Shown one piece after another: positions 33,555 to 44,419 of a DNA stretch of 64,000 nt (position 1 is the stretch's first letter; every line of letters starts with the position of its first letter). The notes below the pieces were generated by a model. It had not been told where the DNA came from. It did not search any database and saw only the letters and a list, made by a program, of their open reading frames with translations. Source of the stretch: Tenrec ecaudatus (Eukaryota; Chordata; Mammalia; Afrosoricida; Tenrecidae). The stretch spans positions 143,384,721 through 143,448,720 of the forward strand of contig NC_134530.1 of NCBI RefSeq assembly GCF_050624435.1. The letters run 5' to 3'. The translations under genes were made by a program, and so were the position numbers.

Positions 33555-33720
33555 ACTAGAGTACAAGTACTCCAAGCTGGTGATGAACGCCTCTCTCAAG
33601 GACTGCGACCTGCCCGCAGCAGACAGCTGTGCCATCATGGAAGGCGAGGACGTGGAGGATGACCTCATCTTCACCAGCAAGAAGTCCATCTTCGGGAAAA
33701 TCAAATCTCTGACCTCCAAG
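33555..33720 (+). CDS. ELAPOR1: ELAPOR1 coding exon r (residues 936-991, cytosolic tail)
   Basis: Acceptor 'gtctcctag', donor 'gtaggg'. Completes lysine and encodes [18 protein letters not shown], then [19 protein letters not shown] and IKSLTSK. YSKL (about 941-944) fits the YxxPhi adaptor-binding motif close to the membrane, and an acidic cluster EGEDVEDD precedes LI. Both agree with TGN/endosome sorting; the motif function is inference. Confidence 0.95.
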
Positions 33721-34507
33721 GTAGGGGCCTGGCCAGGGCCCTGAGGTCACCCTGGAAGGCTGGAGAAGATACCCACCACTTGCTGCTGGAGTGTAAATGC
33801 CCCCCCACACACACACACCAGAAGCCTCTTCTCTCTCTCTCTCTCTCTCACATGCACACACACACACGCACACACACGCACACGCCTTCTCTTCTCCCTT
33901 GTCTATGCGCACACTAGCTCTCTTGCCCATGGGCCCATGGGCTGCTCTTGACCCGGGCTCCTTCTCTCCCAGCATGCACTACAGTCGGTGGCCTGTTGGG
34001 GCCTTGTAGCTCCCAGAAGTACGGAACCAAACCGCGTTGTAAGACTCATCCCCTCCTTTCCTTCTGGCGGGGAGGGTCGGAGAGGTGCGCTCTGCGACCC
34101 ACTTCTCTGCGGGCGGAGGGGGGCGGCTGAGTCAGGGCGCAGCCTCGCGCGCTGCGGGTGGGCAGTGACTGGGAAGCTCGTGATGCAGCACGGGCCACAC
34201 CGCGGGGGCTCGCAGGGCCCGGGCCCTTGGCGCTGGGTTCTCTGAGCAGGGCGAGACTGGCTCACTGGGGCCCGTGGGCCTGCGCGACCTGCCACAGTCC
34301 AGCAGAGCGGCGGGGCGCGGCCGATCTTAACTAGACGACCCTCGCCCGGGAAGGGGCTGCAGAGGCCCGAGGGGAGCAGAGGGAATTGCTGCCCAGGTGT
34401 CCTCGCGCCCCGGAAGGCTTCCCTGTGCCACCCGCTCTCCCACGTCTTTCCTCGGCCCCCACACTGGCCGTGTGCCCAGCAGCCAGCCCCGTCCCCGTGT
34501 CTTTCAG
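33721..34507. other. ELAPOR1 last intron, 0.8 kb
   Basis: The left third has a compound CT/AC simple repeat (33806-33890); the right two-thirds is GC- and CpG-rich and continues into the last exon. No gene was recognised on either strand, although long open frames exist on the minus strand because of the base composition. Confidence 0.7.
33806..33890. repeat. Compound (CT)n/(CA)n simple repeat
   Basis: CT-rich run followed by CA repeats with interspersed CG dinucleotides. Confidence 0.9.
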
Positions 34508-34576
34508 AGGACGCCCGACGGGTTTGACTCGGTGCCCCTGAAGACGTCCTCCGGAGGCCCCGACGTGGACCTGTGA
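34508..34576 (+). CDS. ELAPOR1: ELAPOR1 terminal coding exon s (residues 992-1013, stop)
   Basis: Acceptor 'gtctttcag'. Encodes [15 protein letters not shown], then GGPDVDL and the stop TGA at 34574-34576. FDSVPLK and the acidic end match the conserved ELAPOR1 C terminus. Confidence 0.96.
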   Translation, partial: RTPDGFDSVPLKTSSGGPDVDL

Positions 34577-34588
34577 GGCCGCCCCGAC

Positions 34589-34634
34589 CCCTCCGCCTCG
34601 CCCCGCCCCCTCCGCCTCGCCCCGCCCCCTCCGC
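34589..34634. repeat. 19-bp GC-rich tandem repeat (about 2.4 units)
   Basis: The unit 'tccgcctcgccccgccccc' starts at 34592 and 34611 and begins again at 34630. Each unit holds a CCCCGCCCC GC-box (Sp1-type) core. It starts 12 bp after the ELAPOR1 stop codon. Confidence 0.9.
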
Positions 34635-35389
34635 AGAGCACCCTGTGAGCCCGGGCCGACCGGGTGCAGGCTTCCCGCAGCACCCACTGCTGGAATCTCT
34701 TACTGTGGCCTTATCAGCAGAAGTTTCTATTTCAGATTTTTTTAAAAATAGAGGACCCAAACCCTGCTTGCCCCAAACCTGCCAAATACATCCACACTTG
34801 ATATTAGCACTCCCTGGCTTGTACTTTGTCTCCCTGTACAGCGCGGCCACGGGAGCCCTAGCGTCAAACGTTGGCCCAGCATCTCCGAGCCCCCCTCCTC
34901 GTCACCAGAAGCTACTGCTCCTGCCCTGTTAGGTGAGGGCAGAAACAGCCCTCCTGACCGGCCAGCGGGCTGAGGAGACCTGGAGAACCTATTCTCGAGG
35001 GCGTGCAAAGCCTAGGCGGGAGGGCAAGGTGAGGAAACCTTGGTTAGGGACAGTCGTGTTGAGCAAGAGAGGCGACAGAGGGCATCTTAAAAACAGACCA
35101 CTTTGTTCACCAAGTGTTTTATTACCTTTTCTTAATCATGTGATTAGTAGTCTCACTAGAGCCAAAGGAAAAAGGTCTTTGAGAAAATGACTCACAGCCC
35201 TGGTTGACCTGGTCCCCCCCCCATGCTTTCTACCTCCAGTCATTCCACCCACAGTGATGGGAAGCGCCCCACCCTGAGTCCTCCAGTCCTGGAAGGGCAT
35301 CCTGGGATAGCCTGAGGTAGGCAATAGCTGCTTCTCAGGACCACCCACCTGCTCCACTGCAGAATAAATAGCCTCTGGGCTGGCAAGGT

Positions 35390-35550
35390 GTCCCTAGGCT
35401 GTGTAGCTAATATGCCTGACTGCTAACTGAAGGTTTGAGCCCACTCAAGAAACAGCTGATCTGCTTCCCCAAAAGAAGCCAGTCCTGGAGAACCCTGAGA
35501 AGACAGTTCCGCTCTGCTCAATGGCCAAACAGGAACTGACTCCCAGGCGC
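35390..35550 (+). repeat. AfroSINE relic in the 3' UTR
   Basis: Forward, diverged: 'tgactgctaactgaaggttt', 'gagcccactcaagaaacagc', 'gagaagacagttccgctctg' and 'aacaggaactgactccc'. Confidence 0.65.
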
Positions 35551-37029
35551 CAGGCCCTAGCCGCAGAACCAAATGAGCTTCAGGAACGGAAGGCAGGCGG
35601 CGTTTACAAGGTGTTTGCCCGACTGAGCTACTTCTCACTAGGAAGCATTGTCTTCCCCTCTCCCCCCACTCTCCTTTGTTTATTCCCCTGCCCGCACAAA
35701 AAAAGAAAAAAATTAGACTTCTGGCCCCCACCCCTGACAGCAGCCTTTACAAGAGGTGATCGGCTTTACACGTCGACTATCACCTGTAAGTTTACAGCAA
35801 CAGAACGGCAGGCCTTTACCGTCTTCAACAGGCAAGTCTTTGTCTCCACCATCGGGCCCATTCATTGGTGGAGAGCCCAGCTGCCCATGATTTCCTCCTG
35901 CAGTGGGCACTTGGAAACCGAGACCGGGGATGGCATTCCTAAGTGGTCTGTCTGCCACTGAACGGCTTGTCTGAGTAGTCCAGGTCGCCTCGGCGATGGT
36001 CTTCTAAAAGTCAAGGAGAACTGGAGCTGTACCACAACCCCCTGGTCATGAACATGCCACAGAGGGCAGGGAGCCCCTTTGATGGCAGAAAATCAGATCC
36101 ACCCTCCTTTTTTTGTGGGTGGTAGGCTCTCAGAGTCGTTGGCCATGTCGACTTTCATGCAATGGGTGCAGAAAGCCAGCTCGAGTGCCGCTGTAGAGCC
36201 TCTGTCCGGTAGCCCCACCAGCACCCGAGGCCTCTACTTTTCACAGAATAACTTTCTGTGAGGACAGAGGGCACAAAAGAGCCTCAGATTGTTCTGGAAA
36301 CAGTAAGGGGGGACGTTCCTTGTTGATTTACTTATTCTGACATCTTGAAACTAAGTGTCCCTAGAAAAGCCTCAAACCCAGTGACCTAGTCATACTACTG
36401 TGAGGTTCTCCTTAGTGACCTGCTAGGAGCCCCCGAGTTATGTTATTGAGGTCACATGCAGTGACCCCAGCAATTTAGACATGTTAAACTTCTTTAAACA
36501 GCTGTATTGAGACACTTCATCTATGATAGAACTAAGATGCACACTTCAGTGACTTTCAGGATACTCGATGAGCTGTGTGTTCGTCACCAGTACACACCTT
36601 AGAGTTCATGTGGGGGAGGAAGGCCTTGTCTCCCTGAAACCAGGGCACGCTCGGGTGGTTTGCACAGGCAACTGGGGGAGGGAGGTCAAATGTGGAAGTC
36701 CATTTGGTTCCCTAGAATCCTGGGACATAGGGGCGGGGCAGAACCCTCGTCAGACAGGCTCCTCCCTTACTTGAGGGGGATAGAAAGGAAGATGTGATGT
36801 ATTCCAGGGCCAGGAGCTTGCTTATGCCAACAAACCCATTTTTTTTTTACTCTACATTAAAGATAAGACTGACTATATTTATACAACAGAGACTTTGTAA
36901 TGGATCTTTCAGCTTTGTGAAACCAAATTTTTGTCCCATCAAGACTGGTTGGGGTTTCCTTTTTACTCTGTATTTTAAGAGTTTGTAGTTTGTTACGGGA
37001 TGGGTATTGAATGCCACTTTTTTGGTTGA

Positions 37030-37035
37030 AATAAA
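37030..37035 (+). terminator. ELAPOR1: ELAPOR1 polyadenylation signal AATAAA
   Basis: Canonical hexamer in 'ggttgaaataaaactgtacc' followed about 20 bases later by a U/GU-rich stretch 'gttgttttttcttgtatgtg', the expected downstream element. Cleavage is probably near 37045-37055. Confidence 0.75.
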
Positions 37036-37090
37036 ACTGTACCTTTCGAGTTGTTTTTTCTTGTATGTGGGTTGGGCAGCTGGATATGTG

Positions 37091-37710
37091 AGTGTGTTAG
37101 TCCAGGTAGTCTAGAGAAACAAATCCAGAGACACTCATATGTGTGTAAGAGAGAACTTTATATCAAAGCAATTGTACATTTAGAAAACATCCCAACCCAG
37201 TCCAGATCAAGTCCCTAAGTCTGATATTACCCCATATGTAAATACTAGTCCATAAACTGCTCTTCAGACTCATGCAGCCATGCAATAACGCTGAATGCAG
37301 GAAGATCACAGGCCAGTGGGTGCAAAGTCTTGTGGATCCAGTGGTGGTGGAAATATCTCAGCACTGGTGTGGGTCTCCACATGGCTCCTCCAGCTCCAGG
37401 GCTCTGGCTGCACCAGTGTAGCTCCATGTGGCTTGTCAGCAGGAAGCCAAAGCAGAGCGTGAGTGCATCTGGCTTCCAGGGAGCTATTTTATCTCCATCA
37501 AGCCTCCAAAATGAGGTCATCAAGCTGCGACCTGATTGGCAGGCTAGATTTCACCCCTTCACAAGTTAACAGGAGAGTACATAAGTGCCACAGTGAGTGA
37601 GTGGTAAGTGGGTAAGTGTCCTTGACCAACAGAAGGATTCTGGATCTTGTTCTGAGGGTGGGGGTGAGGAGAGACCCCAAAGTCACACACACATTTCATA
37701 GAGGTACCTT
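37091..37710. repeat. LTR-like interspersed repeat, unclassified
   Basis: Recognisable strings such as 'tagtctagagaaacaaatcc', 'cacaggccagtgggtgcaaa' and 'caagctgcgacctgattggc' recall an abundant afrotherian LTR-like repeat. Boundaries and strand are uncertain; no coding part is seen. Confidence 0.5.
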
Positions 37711-37729
37711 CATTTAGTCTGAAAGAGGA

Positions 37730-38160
37730 CAAGGCATGTGCAATTCATCCGGGAGAGGAAGGCCATCAGCGTGACCATTTTAAAGTCTGAAAAACAACAG
37801 ATTCACCACAAAGCCTGACTGGTAGCAGATCAATTTATCAGTCACAGAGGGGACTGTGAAATCAGGGAGGGACCATGACGGATCCATACCCTGCTGCACA
37901 TTAGAGGAATTTGCTTAATTCTGGAGCCCTCGGGCTACCTTGACAGGGCTGGGTACTCAGACCAAGTGCCCTAGCAACCCAATTCCCATCAAGGACAAGT
38001 CCCTCAGGGCAAAACTGCCCCTGCCTGGGCTGTCTGGGGAATTCCCAGTAATGTGATTACAAACACCCAGCCTGAGGACAAAGCTTTTTACATTCTAGTT
38101 AATGGCCAGAATGAACACAGTCAATGGGAGCTGAATATTTGGCGGGCTATGGTTTATAGT
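37730..38160. repeat. Unclassified repeat, related to 44420-44875
   Basis: 'gtagcagatcaatttatcag' and 'ttaatggccagaatgaacac' have counterparts at 44591 ('gtggcagatcaatacatcat') and about 44834 ('ttaatggtcagaaagaattc'), in the same order. This suggests two old copies of one element. Confidence 0.45.
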
Positions 38161-38237
38161 GGGAGACCAAAGTGCTTAGAATTCAAGTTGTACTACAACC
38201 CCCAGAGTGACAGAAAGAAAAGAATGTAGACTCTGCT

Positions 38238-38382
38238 GGTCTAGAAGCCAAGCTCTCACCACTTGTTGAGGAAGTAGCCAAAAGGCTGGAGGTTTGAATC
38301 CACCCAGAGATATCTTGGAAGAAAAACTGGCCATCTGCTCCACCAAACTCAGCCATTGAAAACCCTGGGGAGCTTAGCGCTG

Positions 38383-38419
<37 letters not shown>

Positions 38420-38450
38420 CTGTCATGAGTCAAAGTCAACAGCAACTGCT
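38238..38450 (+). repeat. AfroSINE with internal (CA)n
   Basis: Forward copy: 'ccaaaaggctggaggtttga', 'atccacccagagatatcttg' and the tail 'tcatgagtcaaagtcaacag'. A (CA)n run of about 16 units (38385-38417) replaces part of the tail. Confidence 0.75.
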
Positions 38451-38489
38451 TTAATGACATTGGGATACCATCAAAAGAGGTAACAAAAT

Positions 38490-38672
38490 AGGAACAAAAC
38501 TCAAAAGCAACCCTATAGGACAGGGTAGACCTGTCCCTGGGAATTTCCAAGACGGTGACTCTCAAGAGAGCAACTCTTTACAGTAGTAGAGAGCCCTGTC
38601 TTTCTCCTGAAGAGCAGCTGCTGGCTCCAAACTGCTGATGTTGCAGTTAGCAGCCCAACACATAACCACTAC
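38490..38672 (-). repeat. AfroSINE
   Basis: Antisense copy: 'caaccctataggacagggta', 'ccaagacggtgactctcaag', 'gcagttagcagcccaacaca' and 'taaccactac'. Confidence 0.88.
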
Positions 38673-38945
38673 AGTTGGTTCCAACTCCCGGTGACCGTGT
38701 GTTCAGCAGAAGGAAACACTGCCCGGTCCTGTACCATCCTCACATCTGTTGCTTGAGCCATTGTTGCGGCCACCGCCCCATGCGATGCATCGTTTGATCT
38801 CTTGGCTGCTGCTGCCAAGAACATTGATTGAGGAGCCAAGCAAGGCAGAATCCTTGACGAGTTTGAGCCTCTCTCCGTTTATCATGAAGCGGCATGCTGG
38901 TCCAGTTGTGAGGTTCTTGCTCTTCTTCACGGGGAGTTGTAATCA
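38673..38945 (-). repeat. RTE-clade LINE 3'-end relic (reverse transcriptase C-terminal part)
   Basis: On the minus strand, conceptual translation contains LLGSSINVLGSSSQEIKRC, the conserved RTE/BovB-type motif near the end of reverse transcriptase. The 3'-most part 'ccaactcccggtgaccgtgt' resembles the tail shared with AfroSINEs. It abuts the SINE at 38490-38672. Confidence 0.8.
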
Positions 38946-40239
38946 CCCAGTAGAGCCTCAGAAGAAAGCCTGGCAATCAATCAGCTCCTGAAAGGACACA
39001 TCACAGCTCTACTTGGACACACACGGGGTCAAAATCGACTCCACAGAAAGTGATTGGGAGGGGTCTTTTCTCTCAGCCTCCCCCACCCCCACAGCTAGGG
39101 AAACAGGTAGCCCCCGGCAGGCCATGCCTTCAGAAGGCTTACAGAGCACAAAGCTTTGAGGACTCTCACACATTTTCCTCGGAGACGACAGCTTTTACGC
39201 TTCCTTTCCACTCGTTTCAAATCTTAAGCCCTAGGCAGGCTGAAGTCAGGGGGCAAGCCCAGACCTCCCGAGTCTGCTTGTCAGCTCCACCATTGGCACT
39301 AGGTGTACGACAGAGGAGGGATAGTTCAGTCTCATCACAGGAGCCTCTGCAGGTGGCTGGCTTGGGAAGGGGGCGCTAATGCCTTTCTCTGCAGGCTGGA
39401 GAAAGATGGGCTTTCCATTCCCATGGAGACTTAGGCTCAGAAAAGCAGATGCAGTTCTGCCCTGCCCTAGAGGGTCTCTGTGAGTCAGTCGTCCATGACA
39501 CGCAGTTTGGTTGGGTTGAGCAGGGTGGAAGAACAGAACAGCTAATCTCAGACACCCCCGCCCCACCCTGATAATCTCATCTCCAGGAAGAAAACTTGCT
39601 TTCAGCCAGCAGCCAGATGATTTTATCAGAGAAGCCTGAATGTGATCATATCAAAGTAAAGTGAAATCTTTGTTTAAAGGATGTTATGAATTAAATGCTG
39701 TCCCCCAAATTTTGTGTTAGACTCTTGATTCCTATACCTGTAGAAGTCATCCTATTGAAAATAAAGTTTTCTTTGTATATTACTGAGAAATAAGGGCAGG
39801 GTATGTCCTAAGCCTAAACGTAAAAAAAAAAAAACTCGTTATGTTTAATGTCATTGAACTGCATGTAAAGATTGCTGAAGTGGCAAATGCTTTGCTGCCT
39901 ATATGTGTGCCACAATTTAAAAATACATATCCGTGAATGTTTTCATGTGATTTTATTTTAAACTCTAGGTGCAAGCTTACAGCAAACCCATTTCCTCCCC
40001 CATGGTCTGCACATAAAGTGTGCCAGGTCATCAGTTACATTCCCACCGTGGGAGGGAGCGCTCCTCACACCTGCCCCGGGCTGCCCATGTCCTGTGTCTA
40101 AAATGTCTACCCCCTCCTGCTTTCTCATCTTTGCTTTTGGGTAAATGTCTCCTTTTGTTTTGAATCTTGTATAGTTAACTGGTGTGAGTCGGCATCAGCT
40201 CGATGGCAGGGAGAAAGAGCACGCTCCTCTCAGATGCTC

Positions 40240-40975
40240 CTGTTTATTTTTTAATCATTTTAGTGGGGGCTCATACCACTCTTATCACAGTCCATACATA
40301 ACAGCAATTGTGTAAAGCACGTTTGTACATTCATTACCCTCATCCTCAAAACATCTGCTCTCCATTTAAGCTCTTGGCATCATTTCTCCCCCTCCCTCCC
40401 CATTCCCCTCTCCCTCATGAACCCTTGATAATTTATAAATTATTTTGTCATATTTCACACTGTCCGATGTATCCCCTCACCCACTTTTCTGTTGTCCATT
40501 CCCCAGGGAGGAGGTTATATGTAGATCCTTGTAATCGGTTCCCCCTTTTTACCCCACCCTTCCAGTATCACCTCACCACTGGTCCTGAAGGGATCATTCA
40601 TCCTGGATTCCGTGTTTCCAGTTCCTATCTGTACCAGTGTACATTGTAAGGTAGAATTGGGACCATGATAGTGGGTGGGGAGGAAGCATTTAGGAACTGG
40701 AGGAAAGTTGTTTCATCGTTGCTACACTGCACCCTGACTGGCTTGTCTTCTGTAGGGGATGTCCAGTTGCCTACAGATGGGCTTTGGGTCCCCACCCCGT
40801 ACTCCCCCTCATTCACAATGAAATGATTTTTTGTTCTGATGATGCCTGATACCTGATCCCTTCGACATCTTGTGATTGCACAGGCTGGTGTGCTTCTTCC
40901 ATGTGGGCTTTGTTGCTTCTGAGCTAGATGGCCACTTGTTTATCTTCAAGTCTTTAAGACTCCAGACGCTGCTCC
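40240..40975 (-). repeat. LINE-type 3'-end repeat, antisense copy
   Basis: Starts 'cattttagtgggggctcata' and continues through 'tgaacccttgataatttata', 'gaccatgatagtgggtgggg', 'ttctgatgatgcctgatacc' and 'gcttctgagctagatggcca' to 'agactccagacgctgctcc'. Confidence 0.88.
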
Positions 40976-41266
40976 GGTTTAAGGGCCTGTTGCTCCGAGT
41001 AGGCATAGACTTAGGGGCAGTGAATTTGTTAGGGTTTTGGGTTTGCGTTTTTTCTTTTTGTTCTATTGCTTGGTTGAAAGATGGTTCCCAGGAACGGCTT
41101 CCGCTCCAGGTCAGCAGGGTTGCTGAGGGCCCTTGTCGTGAGGGTCCCTCCAGTCTCCATCAGACTGAGAAGACTGACGACCTTGTGAACTTGATTTTTG
41201 TTCCACAGGCAGAGCACTTGGTCCTGGTAGCTTGGCATGTGGGCTATGGGCTGGGTGGCTCATGAT

Positions 41267-41452
41267 AAGGTGACCAGATTTTAACAGTAAAGCGATGCCA
41301 TTGATAAAACTCATATCCTGGCAAGATAGCCACATGGCAGCCGAAAACCGTATACCCTAGCTTGTCATGCATTCTTTCAAAAAATTGGGACTTTTTAAAA
41401 ACACCACAGGACGCGGGAAACGTTGCTCAAAAGCGGGATGTCTGGTCACCTT
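41267..41452. mobile_element. 186-bp inverted-repeat element (MITE-like)
   Basis: Bounded by perfect 12-bp inverted ends: aaggtgaccaga (41267-41278) and tctggtcacctt (41441-41452). There is no coding sequence inside. I saw no convincing target duplication, so the superfamily is not assigned. Confidence 0.6.
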
Positions 41453-42299
41453 TCGCTTCCTTGAGTTTGGTTTTCTTCTCCTTTGCTACTCCCCGGAGCA
41501 GGAGGCAGAACATTGGCTTCATGAACAATGCCGTACCACTGACGTCAATGTCCCCTGGGGCGAAGGGCCCATGAAGTTGTTGATGTCTGAGAAGTTTCCC
41601 TGACTGCCCCATGTGTGCTCTATTGTCTATATTAATGTTCATACGCCTACAATTACGTATTTGGGAATAGGCTTTTCCTTGTATGGTAAGGGGACGGCAC
41701 CATTACAGGGTGTGACCTAACCCACCCACATCTGAGTGAGGTGAAGAGAAACGTAGGCACAGAGACTACAGGTGCCCCGTGACCAGGAACCCCAGAAGAC
41801 TGGGGTTACCACTGTTGAAAAGAACAAGGGTCTTCCCTCCCAGAGCCGAGGGGGAGCTAGTGCCTGCCCCTAGAGCTAGTGCCCTGGATTGGACTTTTAT
41901 CTCGCCCCCTCACCTGTGAGAAAATAGTGTTATTGTGTAAAGCCACCTACTGAAGGTATTTTATTACAACAGCGCTGAGACACTAAGAGGTTTTCAAATG
42001 GACTCCGGACATGACGTCAATACTTTGCATGCCTTCAAATCGGTCAGTTTCCTGTTGGGAGAGATTCCTCCTTTCTCTCCCTCAAAGTTTTCGGCTGCAC
42101 TTTTCCAACCTATGGTCTTAGGGTTGGTACAAAGACATCCTGATGTGCCCAGTACTCCAGCTTCGATTCTGAGCACTAGTTTGTGGGAGGCTGGGAGCAT
42201 TAGATTCCTTGTTGAGTCTCCACAGAGATTCAACCTCTGCTGAGTTCCTTCTCGGTAAAAGTTTTGCCCTCAGGCAATGTTTGAAAGGTGATAGCCTCA

Positions 42300-42345
42300 G
42301 CTAATAAACTGATAAGTGAATTATATGCCAATAAAACTGTTAAAA
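42300..42345 (+). repeat. L1 3' terminus with poly(A)
   Basis: 'gtgaattatatgccaataaa' followed by 'actgtt' and an 11-base A tail, the end of an L1-type 3' UTR, strongly 5'-truncated. Confidence 0.65.
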
Positions 42346-42787
42346 AAAAAAAGAAAGTTGATTGCTGCCAGTCCCCTAAGGAACGCAGAGACTTGCCTGG
42401 ATGTGTGCACCCCTGACGGTAATTGGGGTCCCAGGGCCACATAGTCATGTATGCCTCGGTTGGTCAGAGGGCCCAAAACCGATCTTGCAAGGGTTTGTTT
42501 TTTCATCTTCAGGAGTGTACATAGCTCAATCCTGGCCCCTTTTCTGACTCTGACTCTGTAGTCCAGCCTGCAACTGTGATGCGTTGATGTGCCAGCAACC
42601 ATGGTTTTGTGTAGCTGCTTTTGTTCTTGTGCCTTTGAAGTAGACTGTGCCTGAGATCCTTGGACACCATTACGGCCTCCCGCTAATAGTCTCTCTCATC
42701 AGGATGACGTGCTTTTGTCCTGTTTAGGACTTACTAAAAGTGTCACTATCAACGATATTTGGACTTGGGGGCTCATTTCTATCCCAG

Positions 42788-42972
42788 GGGAGTCCTTGTG
42801 GCACAGTAGTTGTTAGGCTGCTAACTGCATGGTCAGCAGTTTGAAATCAAGGAAGTTGGGGCTTTCTACTCCAATAGGGTTACAGTCCTGGAAACTCACA
42901 GGGGCCATTCTCCCCTGTCCTATAGTCTTCCTATGAATTGGAATCAACTTGGTGGCAGTAAGTTTGTTTCGT
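42788..42972 (+). repeat. AfroSINE
   Basis: Forward copy from 'ggggagtccttgtggcacag' through 'ggctgctaactgcatggtca' to 'ggaatcaacttggtggcagt'. Followed directly by a second copy in the same orientation. Confidence 0.92.
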
Positions 42973-42983
42973 TTCTCCCCTCA

Positions 42984-43182
42984 GGGAGTCCTGGTGGCAG
43001 AGGGGGTTACACATTGAGCTGGTAACCACAGGGTCAAAGGTCTGAATTTAACAGTTGCTCTGAGAGAAAGATGAGGCTGTCTGTTCCTTTTAAAATGTAA
43101 AGCTGGGGCACCAAAGGCACAATTCTACTCTGATCTGCAAGGTTGCTCTGAGTTGGAATCGACTCAAGGGCAATGGGTTTGT
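42984..43182 (+). repeat. AfroSINE
   Basis: Forward copy: 'gggagtcctggtggcagagg', 'aaagatgaggctgtctgttc' and 'gagttggaatcgactcaagg'. Head-to-tail with the previous copy. Confidence 0.9.
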
Positions 43183-43189
43183 TAGTGTT

Positions 43190-44235
43190 GTTAGGTGCCG
43201 GAGTCAGTTCCAACCCATAGTGCCCCCATGCACAACAGAAGGAAACACCTCCCAGTCCAGATTCCTCTCACAATTGTTCCGACGCTTAAGCCCACTATGT
43301 CGATTCAACCTTTTTTTTTTAAAACAACTCTTATCACAATCCATACATATACATACATCAGTTGTATAAAGCACATCTGCACATTCCCTGCCCCAATTAT
43401 TCTCAAAGCATTTGCTCTCCTCCACTTAAGCCCTTTGCATCAGGTCCTTCTTTTCCCCTCCCTCCCCGCTCCCCCTCCCTCATGAGCCCTTGACAATTTA
43501 TAGATTATTATTTTGTCATATCTTGCCCTATCTGACGTCTCCCTTCACCAACTTCTTGAGGGCTTTCCCCTCTCGCACTGCCCCTCTACATTACCAAGCA
43601 TGCTGGCCTTCTCCAGACTGCTGTCTCCTGACAACATGTCTAAAGTGTGTAAGATGAAGTCTCACCATCCTTGCCACTAAGGAGCACTCTGGCTGCACTT
43701 CTTCCAAGTCTGAGCAGTCTGTCATATTAGCAGTCCATGGTACTTTTAATATTCTTTGCCAGTACTACAATTCAACTACATCGACTCTTCTTCAGTCTTC
43801 CTTATTCAATGTCCAATTTTTACATGCATATCAGGGGATTAAAAATACCATGGGTATTGGGTGGGCCTGAGTCAGGCCTTAGTCCTTAAAGTAACATCCT
43901 TGCTTTTCAATACTCTAAAGGAAGTCTTATGAAGCACATTTTACCTAATGCAATACATTACTTGACCTCTTGACTGCTGCTTCCATGAGCATTGATTGTG
44001 GATCCAAGAAAGGCAAAATCCTTGTCAATGCCAATATTTTCTCCATTGATGTTACCAATTGGTCCAGATGTGAGAATTTGGATCATCTTTACATTAAGCC
44101 TTGATCCATACTGAAGCCTGCAATCCTTGATCTTTGTCAGCAAGTGCTTATTTCAAGTCCTCTTCATTTTCAGCAAGATGTGTCAGCTGCATATCTCAGG
44201 TTAAGAAGCCTTCCTCCAATCTAAAGGGTTTGTTT
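43190..44235 (-). repeat. RTE-clade LINE relic with reverse transcriptase remnant, split by a second repeat
   Basis: The minus strand reads the RTE C-terminal reverse transcriptase: LTSGPIGNINGENIGI and FAFLGSTINAHGSSSQEVK are visible within 43958-44143. 'ccagtccagattcctctcac' to 'gcttaagcccactatgtcg' (43250-43304) and 'ttgagggctttcccctctcg' (43555 on) are continuous in RTE and are separated by a LINE-type insertion at 43312-43560. Frameshifts and stops show it is dead. Confidence 0.82.
43312..43560 (-). repeat. LINE-type 3' end inserted into the RTE relic
   Basis: T-rich start 'ttttttttaaaacaactctt', 'atcacaatccatacatatac' and 'cccttgacaatttatagatt'. It interrupts the RTE sequence and is therefore younger. 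Confidence 0.85.
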
Positions 44236-44419
44236 GGGTTTAATTCCCCTAACACAGCCCAATAATCAGATTAGGAAAGAGTTGAGGTGAAATCACCTGG
44301 GACTAAAATATGTTGGCATAGTCTTATCTAAAAATAGGAAGAGAGCAGAGATTCAGACAAGGAGTCCAATATTAGGACCTATTTTCAGGTACAGCAGAGA
44401 ACTTGGGGTCAGATCTCAA

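Larger units (their letters stand above)
34060..34680. promoter_or_regulatory. CpG-rich island over the ELAPOR1 3' coding end
   Basis: By eye this stretch is markedly CpG- and GC-rich compared with its surroundings. It spans the last intron, the terminal coding exon and the start of the 3' UTR, including the GC-box-like repeat at 34589-34634. It is an intragenic or gene-end CpG island; whether it drives an alternative or antisense transcript cannot be seen from sequence. Confidence 0.6.
1..37052 (+). other. ELAPOR1: ELAPOR1 gene, 3' part (19 coding exons plus 3' UTR)
   Basis: This is the gene span visible in the window; the promoter, signal peptide and first ~156 residues lie upstream. The product (also KIAA1324 or EIG121) is a type I membrane protein of the trans-Golgi, endosome and lysosome, linked in the literature to autophagy, secretory granule maturation and oestrogen response. 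The 19 exons join without a frame error into 857 codons. The translation has a luminal cysteine-rich part with repeated CxxC modules, a mannose-6-phosphate-receptor-homology (MRH) type region, one membrane segment at about residues 908-931, and an ~80-residue cytosolic tail. Residue numbers in the exon entries assume the 1013-residue human length; the downstream codon count agrees exactly. SARS1 follows on the same strand, as in human. Confidence 0.96.
34577..37052 (+). other. ELAPOR1: ELAPOR1 3' UTR
   Basis: Runs from the stop codon to just past the AATAAA at 37030. It holds a 19-bp GC repeat at its start and one AfroSINE relic (35390-35550); the terminal ~350 bp looks AU-rich and non-repetitive. 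The end is inferred from the polyadenylation signal and a downstream GT-rich element; an AATAAA at about 35363 could serve as an earlier site. Confidence 0.7.

Noticed and set aside
33903-34850. 315-codon open frame on the minus strand opposite the ELAPOR1 last exon
   Set aside because: It lies in the CpG-rich island where stops are rare, has low-complexity Gly/Arg-rich content, and overlaps conserved coding sequence on the other strand. No splice or domain support.
36000-36900. Additional coding exon downstream of the ELAPOR1 stop
   Set aside because: The ELAPOR1 stop fits the family's full length, and no open frame here has splice sites or conservation; treated as 3' UTR.
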